Shown: piece by piece, positions 8,393 through 17,061 of the stretch
Numbering within the stretch: position 1 is the stretch's first letter
Layout: every line of letters starts with the position of its first letter
NCBI RefSeq assembly: GCF_030056795.1
Contig: NZ_JASHKQ010000001.1
Span: 1,116,001 to 1,180,000, forward strand
Reading direction: 5' to 3'
From: Rhodococcus sp. IEGM 1381
GTDB taxonomy: Bacteria > Actinomycetota > Actinomycetes > Mycobacteriales > Mycobacteriaceae
Length of the DNA: 64,000 bases
The notes under the pieces: generated by a model
Told to the model about the DNA's origin: nothing
The model's input: the letters and a program-made list of their open reading frames with translations, nothing else
Databases searched by the model: none
Made by a program: the position numbers and the translations under genes

Positions 8393-9259
8393 TCAGTGGA
8401 ATTCGGACAGAATTTCGTTCGAGGCCTGCAGCGGAGCATGACCGTCGGGTACGACGCGGCGGCATCCGTCGAGTTCCACGGTCAGATTGCGTATGTTCGA
8501 CGGCCAACCAGTCGCATATGTCGTCGTCGCCGTCCGCGTTGCCGAGATCGAGCAAGGCCCGGCAGGTGGCAAGTTCTCGATCGATATCCCGGTCTCGTCG
8601 GTGACGCCGACGTTGACTGTGCCGTCGAACAGGCAATACGTGTAGCCGATGGTCAGACCGGCGGCGGGATCAGTACCCACGACTGGGTCGGAATAATGAG
8701 GGGAGCAGCTCGACACACTGAGCCGGGGCCGTTCGAGAACTGGGTCGCGATATTCCACCACCTCCACCGATTCGAGTGCTCGGATTGCGTCGATCCCTTC
8801 TTGTTTCGGGAGGCCGCATTCTCCGATGGGAACAGACGGTTCCATCGCTCGGCCCTGTGCGTCTTCGAGCCAAAGCTGCTCGGGCTCAGCGATGCTGTAG
8901 GTCGGACACAGGTCCACAGTCAGTGCGCGTTCGGACGGCTCGTTCAGCAGACGTAGCGCGGTGGAGAGGTCTCCCGCTCGGCGTAGTTCGCGGTAGACGA
9001 CGGTCCCATCGGACTCGACGGTGTCGCCGCCTTCGCACATGACCGCGGTTACCGGCACAAAATCGTCTGGAATCGTGCCTGGGATCGGCCGATCGACAGC
9101 TGGGGTCGGTCGGTCGACTTGCTGGGGAACCTGGCATCGGAATGCGTCCGCCGAGCCGATCTCGGCGACAGGGCGTGCGGGTCCGAGCGAGGTCGGTGAG
9201 CCGCAGCTGACGGCAGTGATCGCGACGAGCATCGCTCCCACGAGCCATCTCCGGGTCAT
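8393..9259 (-). CDS. Putative lipoprotein of unknown function
   Basis: A 288-residue protein with a short signal peptide ending in a lipobox-like AVSC near residue 19, so it is probably anchored on the outer face of the membrane. The mature part has several cysteines (CQVP, MCEGG, DLCP, ECGLP, SSCSP, YTYC, GPCS) that may form disulfides. No family is recognised. It lies 62 bp upstream of the lipase-like lipoprotein in the same direction and may be cotranscribed with it. Confidence 0.6.
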   Translation of the reverse strand: MTRRWLVGAMLVAITAVSCGSPTSLGPARPVAEIGSADAFRCQVPQQVDRPTPAVDRPIPGTIPDDFVPVTAVMCEGGDTVESDGTVVYRELRRAGDLSTALRLLNEPSERALTVDLCPTYSIAEPEQLWLEDAQGRAMEPSVPIGECGLPKQEGIDAIRALESVEVVEYRDPVLERPRLSVSSCSPHYSDPVVGTDPAAGLTIGYTYCLFDGTVNVGVTDETGISIENLPPAGPCSISATRTATTTYATGWPSNIRNLTVELDGCRRVVPDGHAPLQASNEILSEFH

Positions 9260-9308
9260 CGGCTCACGCTAGTCGTCAATGAAGAAAATCGGGTGCAGTG
9301 GACCGCGC

Positions 9309-10253
9309 TCAGCGCTGCTGATTGCACCCTTGCGATCCAAGGTGTGAGTACCAGGCCGGGAGCTCGGGGAGTCGGCAGACGTTCGCGGCCTCGTCGAGGA
9401 CGCCGAGCATCGGCACCGGAAGCCGACCCCGGGGGCTGCGGCGCGCGACGCGCTGGGCGGCGTCGATGATCGACCCGATCAACGCCGTCGTCAGCGCCGA
9501 CGACGAATCGGGGCCTTCCTTCGACAACGCATACAGCGTGTCGGTGCTGGTGACGAAGTCTTCGACCACGAATTCGCGCACCGATCCACCGACCTTGGTG
9601 TCCGGTGCGCCCTCGACGGAGATGTCGCGGCGATTCGGTGGAAGAACCGACATCGCGTAGGCCTGCTCCTCGAGCAGGCCGATGAACCGACGAGCCATGT
9701 CGTACAGGCCATCTCGCTGGCGCGGGTTGAGTTCGCTGGAGGACTTGAGCCGGTTGGCGATGATGTGGTGGCCGTGGACCTCGAGCAGCCGCTGGGGAAG
9801 TTCGTTCGCCTCGTCGGAGAGCCAGCCGTAGACGTGCAACAGATCCCCGTCCGCACACGCCGCTGCGAGCATCATCTGCGCCAACAACTCTTGCGCTCCG
9901 CCGTCGAAGTAGGCATCGACGCGAGCCGAATCGTCCTTCGATGCGGCAGCAAAGTAGGAGGCCAGTTTGCGGGCGTCCATGATCGTCTCGATCGCGCGCA
10001 GCGGGTTCCACCAGATTGTGGCCACCGTGGCGTACCCGATCTTCAAGTGATCGGCGAGCAACCTCGAACTCCGATGCGTGACGACGTATTTCGCCGGTTG
10101 GGGCGTCAACGTCACCGAGATCAAATTCTCGCGATCGAGGATCCGGGGCCGGCCTTCGTCGTCGTCGATCGCACCCACTTCTCTAGCTGGGCACGGCCGG
10201 TACCGGCGATCATCAACGGTGCTACGCGCATAACTAGTTTGACCGAACAGCAC
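9309..10253 (-). pseudogene. Fragment of a TraG/VirD4-like conjugative coupling ATPase
   Basis: The 314-codon frame resembles the middle of actinobacterial type IV coupling proteins. Recognisable blocks run from WWNPLR (residue 81) through STDTLYALSKEG to a Walker B-like GVLDEAANVC and LPELPAWYSHLGSQG, after which homology stops abruptly. The Walker A region (GxGKT/S), the transmembrane N-terminus and the C-terminal domain are missing, and the first 75 or so residues look unrelated. It is therefore almost certainly a relic of an integrative conjugative element or plasmid. Confidence 0.68.
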
Positions 10254-10409
10254 CGCCCAACTACTTCAGGCGCGCCCCACTAGGTCCGAGTCGATCGCGC
10301 TGTGGGCCGTCCAGGCTATTTACCGAACAGTCATGCGTCGGTTGCAGAGCCGGTGAATCACTCGTCCATAGGTTGACCCGCCTGCTAGCCCGATCTATTT
10401 CGATTCGAC

Positions 10410-10958
10410 TCAGGTGGTGACTGGGCGAAGTCCGTCGAGAATCACGCCCAACAAGGCCTTGCCTTGGGGACTGTCGGCGCGGACCTGGGCGCTGCGCGCA
10501 GCATGTGCGAGGCCACATACGAGTAACAAGACTGTGGTCGCATTGACGTCCGCTCTCAAATAGCCATGAGCAGCAGCATGATTCATCAACTGTTCCAGCT
10601 GCCCCAGTAGGTCGTTCCGCACGGCACGTGTTTCCGCGAGCGCTGGAACGGCGCGCGCTGTCACCCTCTCGAAGAGAGCGTCCTCGGTGAGAAGAGTGAA
10701 ATGCGCGGTCAGCACTTGTACGAGTCCGTCCTGACCGGCGTTACGGAAAATGTCGCCCAACTCCTCGAACCTACGCAGAACAACGGCCTCCTCCAGCCCA
10801 TCCACAGTTGCGAAGTGCCGATACACAGTCCCGACGCCCACATCTGCAGCACGTGCAATCGCATTGAAAGCTAGCAACTCTCCGCGGTCGGTGAGTTCGC
10901 GGGCGGCCTCCACGATACGCGCGCGATTGCGCGCGGCGTCTTTACGTGTATCGGTCAT
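10410..10958 (-). CDS. TetR-family transcriptional regulator
   Basis: A 182-residue regulator with an N-terminal TetR helix-turn-helix (residues about 10-55; core FNAIARAADVGVGTVYRHF). The C-terminal ligand domain resembles the transcriptional regulator SbtR-like group. It is divergent from the SDR gene with only 87 bp between start codons. That gap holds two tandem GGATAG-containing repeats, so it probably represses itself and the SDR gene. Confidence 0.85.
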   Translation of the reverse strand: MTDTRKDAARNRARIVEAARELTDRGELLAFNAIARAADVGVGTVYRHFATVDGLEEAVVLRRFEELGDIFRNAGQDGLVQVLTAHFTLLTEDALFERVTARAVPALAETRAVRNDLLGQLEQLMNHAAAHGYLRADVNATTVLLLVCGLAHAARSAQVRADSPQGKALLGVILDGLRPVTT

Positions 10959-10989
10959 CCCCCGAGCGTAGCGGATTGAGCATCCAATA

Positions 10990-11020
10990 GGATAGATTAT
11001 CGAATCGGATAGTTAATCCG
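10990..11020. promoter_or_regulatory. Tandem operator-like repeats between tetR and SDR gene
   Basis: GGATAG occurs at 10990-10995 and again at 11007-11012, 17 bp apart. Each copy starts a partially palindromic box: GATA-GAT-TATC (10991-11001) and CGGAT-AGTTA-ATCCG (11006-11020). This spacing suits binding by two TetR dimers. The assignment to this regulator is by position only. Confidence 0.42.
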
Positions 11021-11045
11021 TATCTAGCGTTCCGGAAGGACGACC

Positions 11046-11816
11046 ATGACTGCCACCTCTCGACCCCTTGCTGTTGTAACTGGAGCCAGTTCCGGAATTG
11101 GCGCGCAGTTCGCCCGCCGCTATGCCAGTGAAGGCTTTGACCTCGTGCTCGTCGCACGGTCAGGCCCGACGTTGAAGGAGTTGGCCGATCAGCTGGAGGT
11201 GAAGCACGGAGTGACTGTGGACGTCCGGACCGCTGATCTAGCCGACGCTTCGGACGTCGCGTCGCTCGCTGCCATGCTCGAGAACGAGTTGCCGCGCCTG
11301 GACCACCTCGTGAACTGCGCGGGATCGGCCCCTGAAGGCGATCTGTATCGCGCCGACGAAGGAGCGTTGCGGCAGATGATAGATCTCAACGTCACCGCTC
11401 TCACACTGTTGACGCGTGCCGCGATCATTCGGATGCGTGCACAGCGCGAGGGCACCATCATCAACATCGCAAGCGGTGCCGCGTACCAGCCGACACCGCA
11501 CATGGGAGCGTACGGAGCAACGAAGTCATACGTCCTCATGTTCACCGAGGCGATGTACGAGGAGAATCTCGACCACGGATTACGTATCTTCGCTGTCGCT
11601 CCGGGTGATACCGATACCCCGATGAACCCGGGCTCAGGCAAGGGCAAACGCACGCCCGACCAGGTAGTAGACACAGCGTGGAAAGCGATGCCGGGCAGAA
11701 AGCCATCGGTCGTAGACGGTCGTCAGAACGGGATATTGGCGTTCGCGTCCTCGCGGTTGCTCTCCAGGCGTTCGAGATTGCGGTCAGCTGAGAAGATGAT
11801 GCGTCACAAGGCATGA
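11046..11816 (+). CDS. SDR-family NAD(P)-dependent oxidoreductase
   Basis: A 256-residue classical short-chain dehydrogenase. It has TGASSGIG for cofactor binding near residue 12, a VNCAG motif, the catalytic Ser in IASGAAY and the YGATK Tyr-Lys pair. The start is supported by GGAAGGA six to seven bases upstream. It resembles DltE/YqjQ-like SDRs. Substrate unknown; it is probably induced through the divergent TetR regulator. It sits between mobile-element debris but looks intact. Confidence 0.85.
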   Translation: MTATSRPLAVVTGASSGIGAQFARRYASEGFDLVLVARSGPTLKELADQLEVKHGVTVDVRTADLADASDVASLAAMLENELPRLDHLVNCAGSAPEGDLYRADEGALRQMIDLNVTALTLLTRAAIIRMRAQREGTIINIASGAAYQPTPHMGAYGATKSYVLMFTEAMYEENLDHGLRIFAVAPGDTDTPMNPGSGKGKRTPDQVVDTAWKAMPGRKPSVVDGRQNGILAFASSRLLSRRSRLRSAEKMMRHKA

Positions 11817-11910
11817 GCAACCGAACGACCTTGTGTAGCTTCACCCGCAGGCAATGGCCACGAGATCAGCGAGTGTGGCGCGTTCGGGACTCCGGCTTTG
11901 GTTGACATCT

Positions 11911-11938
11911 AATCCGTGAGGATCGCTCCTCACGGATT
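11911..11938. repeat. 12-bp inverted repeat just inside the left end of the IS
   Basis: AATCCGTGAGGA (11911-11922) is mirrored perfectly at 11927-11938 around TCGC. It lies 15 bases before the orfA start. It may be a hairpin limiting read-through transcription into the transposase, or a transposase or host binding site. Confidence 0.5.
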
Positions 11939-11952
11939 GAAGGGTGTTGCCA

Positions 11953-12246
11953 ATGCCGAAAGCATTTCCCGAGGAGTTCCGCCGCGGCGTCATCGCCGTC
12001 GCACGCAAGGGCGAGGCTCCGCTGCGCCAGATCGCGAAGGACTTCGGAATCTCCGGAGGATGTCTGCATCGCTGGCTCAAGATTGCTGATCGTGAAGACG
12101 GCGTTGCCCGCGGCGGCGGGCAGAACCCTGGTGACGATTCCGCTGAGCTGCGAGAGTTGAGAAAGCGCAACCGACTGCTCGAGCAGGAGAAAGACGTTCT
12201 GCGGCGAGCTGAGGCCTATCTGAGTTGGGACATACTCCCAAAATGA
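11953..12246 (+). CDS. IS3-family transposase OrfA
   Basis: A 97-residue protein. A helix-turn-helix (core GEAPLRQIAKDFGISGGCLHRW cut short here: residues about 18-40) recognises the IS ends, and a leucine-zipper-like segment (ELRELRKRNRLLEQEKDVLR) near the C-terminus is for multimerisation. ATG 11953 is used; GTG 11944 is possible. The frame ends inside the start of OrfB, which is in the -1 frame, as expected for programmed frameshifting to an OrfAB transposase in IS3 elements. Confidence 0.8.
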   Translation: MPKAFPEEFRRGVIAVARKGEAPLRQIAKDFGISGGCLHRWLKIADREDGVARGGGQNPGDDSAELRELRKRNRLLEQEKDVLRRAEAYLSWDILPK

Positions 12247-13009
12247 TTTACCCGCTGGCCCTCGACCTTGCTGCCGACGGAGTACCCGCCACAGTGACCT
12301 GCCGGGTGCTCGGATTCTCTACCCAAGCGTTCTACAAATGGAAGAAGCAGCCAGTAACACAACGGGATTGGGACGACGCGCACCTGATCCACGCAGCGCG
12401 TTCCATCCACGGCGAAGACCCTGCGTTCGGGTACCGGTTCATCGCCGACGAGCTGCCCGACCACGGCATCACCGCCGGAGAGAACCGGGTCGCGCGGTTG
12501 TGCTCACAAGAACGCATCTGGTCCGTGTTCTTTAAGAAGCGCGGCCTGAACCGAAAAGCGGGACCGGCGGTCCACGACGATCTCGTGGACCGCCAGTTCA
12601 CCGCACAGACCGCGGACGAGCTGTGGCTGACCGACATCACCGAACACCGCACAGACGAAGGCAAACTGTATCCCAGCGCGATCAAGGACGTGTGGTCGAA
12701 CAGGATCGTCGGATATTCGATCAACTCCAGGATGAAAGCGTCGCTGGCCGTGTCCGCGTTGAACAACGCTGTCGTTCAACGCGAGGCGGCCGGCACATTG
12801 TCACTCGGACCGAGGTAGACCAGTGTCATTCTCGCAAGTTCTTTCATGCGTTGTCTCACAATGGTTTACGCGGATCGATGGATCGTGTCGGTGCATGCGG
12901 TGATAACGCCGCGATGGAGTCCTTCTTCGCACTCCTGCAGAAGAACATTCTCGACCGTCAACGATGGATCGAGTTTGAGACAATCAACCGGACCGCACAC
13001 ACGGCCTGA
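12243..13009 (+). pseudogene. IS3-family transposase OrfB, broken by frameshifts
   Basis: The rve-type integrase core is recognisable but split over three frames. It runs intact through WLTDITEH (first catalytic Asp) to about 12795. HSDRG (second Asp) is read in another frame near 12800-12815. FFHALSHNGLRGSMDRVG through NAAMESFF (catalytic Glu) and ILDRQRW is read in the third. After RQRW the sequence diverges and stops at 13009, so about 50 C-terminal residues of a normal OrfB are missing. Not functional. Confidence 0.78.
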
Positions 13010-13081
13010 ATCACTCAACGCCACGAGTCAACCGAAGTGGGGGCAGTCCCGGCTGTCTGAGCCCGCCCCTAGTATGTCGTG

Positions 13082-13907
13082 ATGCCTTCGCGCCGCCCCG
13101 ATCCCGCTGCACAGATCGTGTTCGACGCCTACCAACGCACCACTGGCCCAGTGGCCTTCCTGGATGAGTCGTATCAGGCTCCAGACGGTGTCGCTACACA
13201 CCGGGACACCTTCTATGTGTTCACCGCCGTCATCGTCGAACTTGACGCGATGGATGAGCTACGGGTGGGCATCGAGGACATCGCCGACGGAACCTACTGG
13301 CACACCACGAAAGCGCTGCAAACCTCATCTGGAATCGACCAGACCCGCGACATGCTCGACTTCCTCGCCGACGGGCACGAAGCATGTGTGATCGCGCATC
13401 AAATCCCAGTCGGAGCCGAAGACACCGACGCTCAGACCGCGCGGACCGCCTGCTATCGCCAGCTCGCGATCCAACTCGGAGCCGGCCGCGACGATGTCCG
13501 GCCAGCCATCGATCTGTTCGTGCTGGAGGAACGCAATCAGAGCAACTTCCGCAACAAGGACAAGGCTGACCACAAAGCCTTGGTGTCCGAGGAAAAGATC
13601 CCCCGCAACACCCGCCTCCTGTCGACGTCACCGCGCCACGAGCACCTGCTGTGGCTGCCCGACCTGTGCTTTACGACAGGCTCGCGCCGAGGGGGAGCGG
13701 CAGGTTGCAGCCCTGGCCGAACTCCAGGATCCTCTGCCGCCGCTGGTCGGTGCTGCGATTTCCGGGTGGACCGGATTTCTCGACCGAACAGCCGACACGT
13801 TCTTCGACAACTCGCACGTCGACCTCGACGAGTTGGTTGCGTTGATCGTCGACGCATTCGAGGCGGTCACCGATTCTGCGACTCGGAGAAGCACCCCACC
13901 TCGGTGA
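13082..13907 (+). pseudogene. Frameshifted gene of unknown function, DUF3800-like
   Basis: The first part (ATG 13082, or 13079) encodes a protein with FLDESY near residue 25 followed by FYVFTAVIVEL. That acidic start plus beta-strand pattern recalls DUF3800 proteins; the match is weak. Near 13670 the frame is lost: after LLWLPDL it becomes low-complexity, whereas an adjacent frame continues sensibly with RQARAEGERQVAALAEL to GWTGFLDRTADTFF and stops at 13907. A single indel would explain this. It starts just beyond the right end of the IS, so it may be part of the same imported DNA. Confidence 0.5.
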
Positions 13908-14072
13908 TCAGGACGACCAGAAAGCGTGGCCGCTGCACTGCGAAACTGCGCAGAATGCTCAAAGTGATCGACTCCTATTGCGCAGGCCGTGAGCCTCTGG
14001 TCGACTGACGCCGGTTGCATCACCGACGCGACTGATTCGGCGCTTCGTAATCCGAACGCTTGCCTCAGGGAA

Positions 14073-14098
14073 AGACGGGACCCCATCCGGTCCCGTCT
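14073..14098. terminator. Hairpin between the broken unknown gene and the AceE-like gene
   Basis: AGACGGGACC (14073-14082) pairs perfectly with 14089-14098 across a 6-base loop, followed by CTCCC. It could end transcripts from the mobile region, or lie in the 5' leader of the downstream enzyme gene, which begins 48 bases later. Confidence 0.5.
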
Positions 14099-14145
14099 CT
14101 CCCATTCGATGCACTCTTTCGTCGCCTATCTCAGGAGTGTCCGCC

Positions 14146-16509
14146 ATGACCAGCCTCAGTCCGACCACCGGCAATTCGACCGACGGGGATTCGGCCGCCG
14201 GTGGGCGCGAGACTCTGCACGACATTTCCGAGCGGGTGCTGTGGCTGTCGACATCGATGATCCACCACGCCAACCGAATCCGGCCCAATCCGACGGGGCT
14301 CAAGGTGGGCGGGCACCAGGCTTCGTGCGCGTCGATGGTCACCATCATGACCTCGCTGTGGTTCGAGCAGCTCTGCGCCGGCGACCGAGTGTCGGTCAAG
14401 CCGCACGCGTCGCCGGTGCTGCACGCCATCAACTACCTTCTCGGTGAGCTGGACGAGAAATACCTGACGACGCTGCGTTCGTACGGCGGTCTGCAGTCCT
14501 ACCCCTCGCGCGCGAAGGATCCCGATACCGTCGACTACTCGACGGGGTCGGTGGGTATCGGTGCGACGGCACCTATTTGGGATGCGATGTCGCGTCGTTT
14601 CGTCGACTCGGCCTTCGGCGAAGCATCCAGCGCGACGCGTCCGTTCCAGGGACGGCAGTACTCCCTCGTCGGAGACGCCGAGCTCGACGAGGGGGCCGTC
14701 TGGGAGGCCGTCATCGACCCCGGCATCGGCGAGCTGGGCGAGATCGTCTGGATCGTCGACCTCAATCGTCAGTCGCTCGACCGAGTGGTGCCGAACATCG
14801 CCGCGCGTCGCCTCGAGAAGATGTTCGACGCCGCAGGTTGGCAGGTCATCACCGTCAGGTTCGGGCGGTTGCTCGAGAACCTTTTCGCCCGCACCGGCGG
14901 GGACGCTCTGCGTCGACGCATCCTCGGCATGCCCAATCCCGAGTATCAGCGGTTGTTGCGTTGCTCGGCGTCCGAGCTGCGAGATCGGTTGCCCGGCAAT
15001 GGTTCCGATGCCGCGGCGATCACCGAACTCATCGGCGACCTCGACGACGTGATGCTCACCGAGTCTATTCGCAACCTCGGTGGCCACGATCTCGACGCAC
15101 TGCGAGAGGCCTACGCGCAGATCGACGACACCCGTCCTACAGTCATCATCGCCTACACGGTCAAAGGCTTCGGGCTCCCCACTCAGGGGCATCCACAGAA
15201 CCATTCGTCGCTGTTGACAGTCGAGGAATATGTCTCTCTCGCAGACACTCTCGGCACGGACGCCGCCTCACCCTGGGGCCGCTTCGGCGACGCCAGTGCG
15301 GCCGCGCGTTTGTGCACCGAGGTCGCGGAACGTCTGCGCCGCGAGCCGGTCTCCATCAGCCGGCCGCCCGCAGTTCCCACCGACATCGGCCGTACTCCGA
15401 AGGGCACGGCAACGACGCAGGCCGCGCTGGGCCGCACCCTGATCGATCTGACCCGTGAGGCCCCTGATGCGGCACGTCGCGTCGTCACGGTCAGCCCCGA
15501 CGTCAGCTCGACCACCAACCTCGGTGGTTGGGTCAACAAGGTCGGTGTCTGGTCGTCGGCCGAACGCCACGATTGGTTCGGCGACGACGCCGAGACGATC
15601 ATGCACTGGCGCGAAGGACCCACCGGTCAACACATGGAACTCGGTATCGCAGAGACCAATCTGGTCGGTCTGATGGGCGAACTGGGCGCGACGTGGAGCC
15701 GGTGGGGTGAGCCGTTGTTCCCGATCGGGGTGATGTACGACCCGTTCGTCGAACGCGCCCTCGAACCGTGGTCGTACGGCATTTATGCCGGCGGACAATC
15801 CATCCTCGTCGGCACGCCGTCCGGGGTGACCCTGGCCGCGGAAGGTGGTGCGCACCAATCCATCAAGACGCCGTCGATCGGTCTGGAGCAGCCGGGGTGC
15901 ATCTCGTACGAACCCGCCTTCGCTATCGACGTGGAGTGGACATTGCTCGCCAGTATCGCCAAGCTGGGCCGCCCCGACGGCACTTCGGCGTATCTGCGCC
16001 TGTCGACCCGCCCGGTCGATCAGACGTTGGCCGATGTGCCCAGCGATCCCGCGGCCCGCGAACGCAGGCGCAAGCAGGTGGTGGCCGGTGGCTACCCCCT
16101 CGTTCGACGTGACGGTGCCACCGTCACGATCGCGGCGATGGGTGCTCTCATGCCCGAAGCTCTCGATGCCGCAGCACGTTTGGAGCAGATAGGAATTCTG
16201 ACGGACGTCCTGTGCATCACGAGCCCGGGCCAGCTCTATCGTGCCGTTCAGGCGCGGCAGGGGCATGGCGACGCGGAATCGTGGATTCTCGATCAGCTGC
16301 TGCCGGCCGATCGGGCGACGCCGCTGGTGACAGTGCTCGACGGCCATCCGCACACCCTGGCGTTCTTGGCCACTGTGAACCGTGTGGCGTCGACATCATT
16401 GGGCGTCAGCAACTTCGGTCAGGTGGGATCTCTGGACGAGGTGTACAAGCATCATCACATCGACACCGATTCGATCGTCGGCGCTGCCTTGGATGTCACC
16501 GGTCAGTAG
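14146..16509 (+). CDS. AceE/transketolase-like thiamine-diphosphate enzyme
   Basis: A 787-residue ThDP-dependent protein resembling homodimeric pyruvate dehydrogenase E1 (AceE), but shorter than typical AceE (about 890-930). The N-terminal half has GGHQASCAS, an HASPVLHA segment and the cofactor block GDAELDEG followed by IVDLNRQSLD. The canonical GDG of the ThDP fold is GDA here. The middle domain contains GQHMELGIAETNL with the activating Glu, and a transketolase-like C-terminal domain closes the protein. Start ATG 14146 has AGGAG eight bases upstream; GTG 14137 would lie on that site. Activity on pyruvate is not certain. No E2/E3 genes adjoin it. Confidence 0.72.
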   Translation: MTSLSPTTGNSTDGDSAAGGRETLHDISERVLWLSTSMIHHANRIRPNPTGLKVGGHQASCASMVTIMTSLWFEQLCAGDRVSVKPHASPVLHAINYLLGELDEKYLTTLRSYGGLQSYPSRAKDPDTVDYSTGSVGIGATAPIWDAMSRRFVDSAFGEASSATRPFQGRQYSLVGDAELDEGAVWEAVIDPGIGELGEIVWIVDLNRQSLDRVVPNIAARRLEKMFDAAGWQVITVRFGRLLENLFARTGGDALRRRILGMPNPEYQRLLRCSASELRDRLPGNGSDAAAITELIGDLDDVMLTESIRNLGGHDLDALREAYAQIDDTRPTVIIAYTVKGFGLPTQGHPQNHSSLLTVEEYVSLADTLGTDAASPWGRFGDASAAARLCTEVAERLRREPVSISRPPAVPTDIGRTPKGTATTQAALGRTLIDLTREAPDAARRVVTVSPDVSSTTNLGGWVNKVGVWSSAERHDWFGDDAETIMHWREGPTGQHMELGIAETNLVGLMGELGATWSRWGEPLFPIGVMYDPFVERALEPWSYGIYAGGQSILVGTPSGVTLAAEGGAHQSIKTPSIGLEQPGCISYEPAFAIDVEWTLLASIAKLGRPDGTSAYLRLSTRPVDQTLADVPSDPAARERRRKQVVAGGYPLVRRDGATVTIAAMGALMPEALDAAARLEQIGILTDVLCITSPGQLYRAVQARQGHGDAESWILDQLLPADRATPLVTVLDGHPHTLAFLATVNRVASTSLGVSNFGQVGSLDEVYKHHHIDTDSIVGAALDVTGQ

Positions 16510-16528
16510 CGCAGTCGAATACCGAGGC

Positions 16529-16717
16529 TCAGCTCGCAGCAGCCGGCGGTTCCGAGGGCAATCCCAGTCCTTCCCATCCACATGCTTCACAGCTGGCGTA
16601 GATGCGGTGGGTGGTCGGTGTCGTGCGCTGGTAAAGCCAGACGTTCTCGCCGAACGTGACGGCTGCGCAAGCGGGGCACACGCCTCGCCAATCGAAATTG
16701 ATGCTGTAGGTGAGCAC
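16529..16717 (-). CDS. Small zinc-ribbon-like protein, unknown function
   Basis: A 62-residue frame starting at GTG, with two Cys pairs, CPAC near residue 14 and CEAC near residue 43, spaced as a four-Cys zinc ribbon. The rest is unremarkable. It lies convergent to the AceE-like gene with 19 bases between stop codons. No strong ribosome-binding site is visible, so it remains a probable rather than proven gene. Confidence 0.45.
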   Translation of the reverse strand: MLTYSINFDWRGVCPACAAVTFGENVWLYQRTTPTTHRIYASCEACGWEGLGLPSEPPAAAS

Positions 16718-16770
16718 TCGGACTCGTTCCTGAAAGTCGACCGTCGTATGTCCTCGGTCCGAAGCGGTAG

Positions 16771-16933
16771 TCGAGGTTCGAGCTGCTAGCCGGTCGTTCG
16801 GGTAATCGGTGGATCAACCGAGAACGACGGTGCACCAGCGGGAAATATCCGCGTCGATGTGAGCCACGGTAGACCGCCTCAGGCACTTCCGATAGGGGCC
16901 TCGCGGATGTTTCGACGATCGAGGTTCGAGCTG
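16771..16933. repeat. Two direct copies of a 15-bp motif
   Basis: TCGAGGTTCGAGCTG occurs at 16771-16785 and 16919-16933, 148 bp apart, in the 344-base gene-free stretch 16718-17061 upstream of the GAF-ANTAR gene. The motif contains an internal TTCGA(G) half-palindrome. Besides these copies and a promoter nearer the gene, nothing else was recognised in that stretch. Confidence 0.5.
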
Positions 16934-16955
16934 TTATGCGGTGATTGCCTGCCGT

Positions 16956-16983
16956 TTGACACCCGGCGTACGGTTTGGAGTAT
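16956..16983 (+). promoter_or_regulatory. Probable promoter of the GAF-ANTAR gene
   Basis: TTGACA at 16956-16961 is followed after 16 bases by GAGTAT at 16978-16983. The context GTTTGACA also partly resembles an actinobacterial general-stress sigma (SigB/SigF) promoter, though the spacer to GAGTAT is longer than usual for that class. The start codon is 78 bases downstream. Confidence 0.4.
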
Positions 16984-17061
16984 CCGGTGAAGGTCATAGC
17001 CGTCGACAGGCCTCGTGCACGTCAACAGGTGTAATGACTGCACCATCTGGGATTTGATCCA

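Larger units (their letters stand above)
11886..13050 (+). mobile_element. Degenerate IS3-family insertion sequence
   Basis: Two overlapping transposase frames of the IS3 type (OrfA, then OrfB in the -1 frame) are bounded by imperfect inverted repeats. GGGACT at 11886-11891 mirrors AGTCCC at 13045-13050, and CTTTGGTTGAC at 11896-11906 mirrors GTCAACCGAAG at 13027-13037 with one mismatch. The inner spacers differ (4 versus 7 bases). OrfB is frameshifted and lacks its C-terminus, so the copy should be inactive. No clear target-site duplication was seen. Confidence 0.7.
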
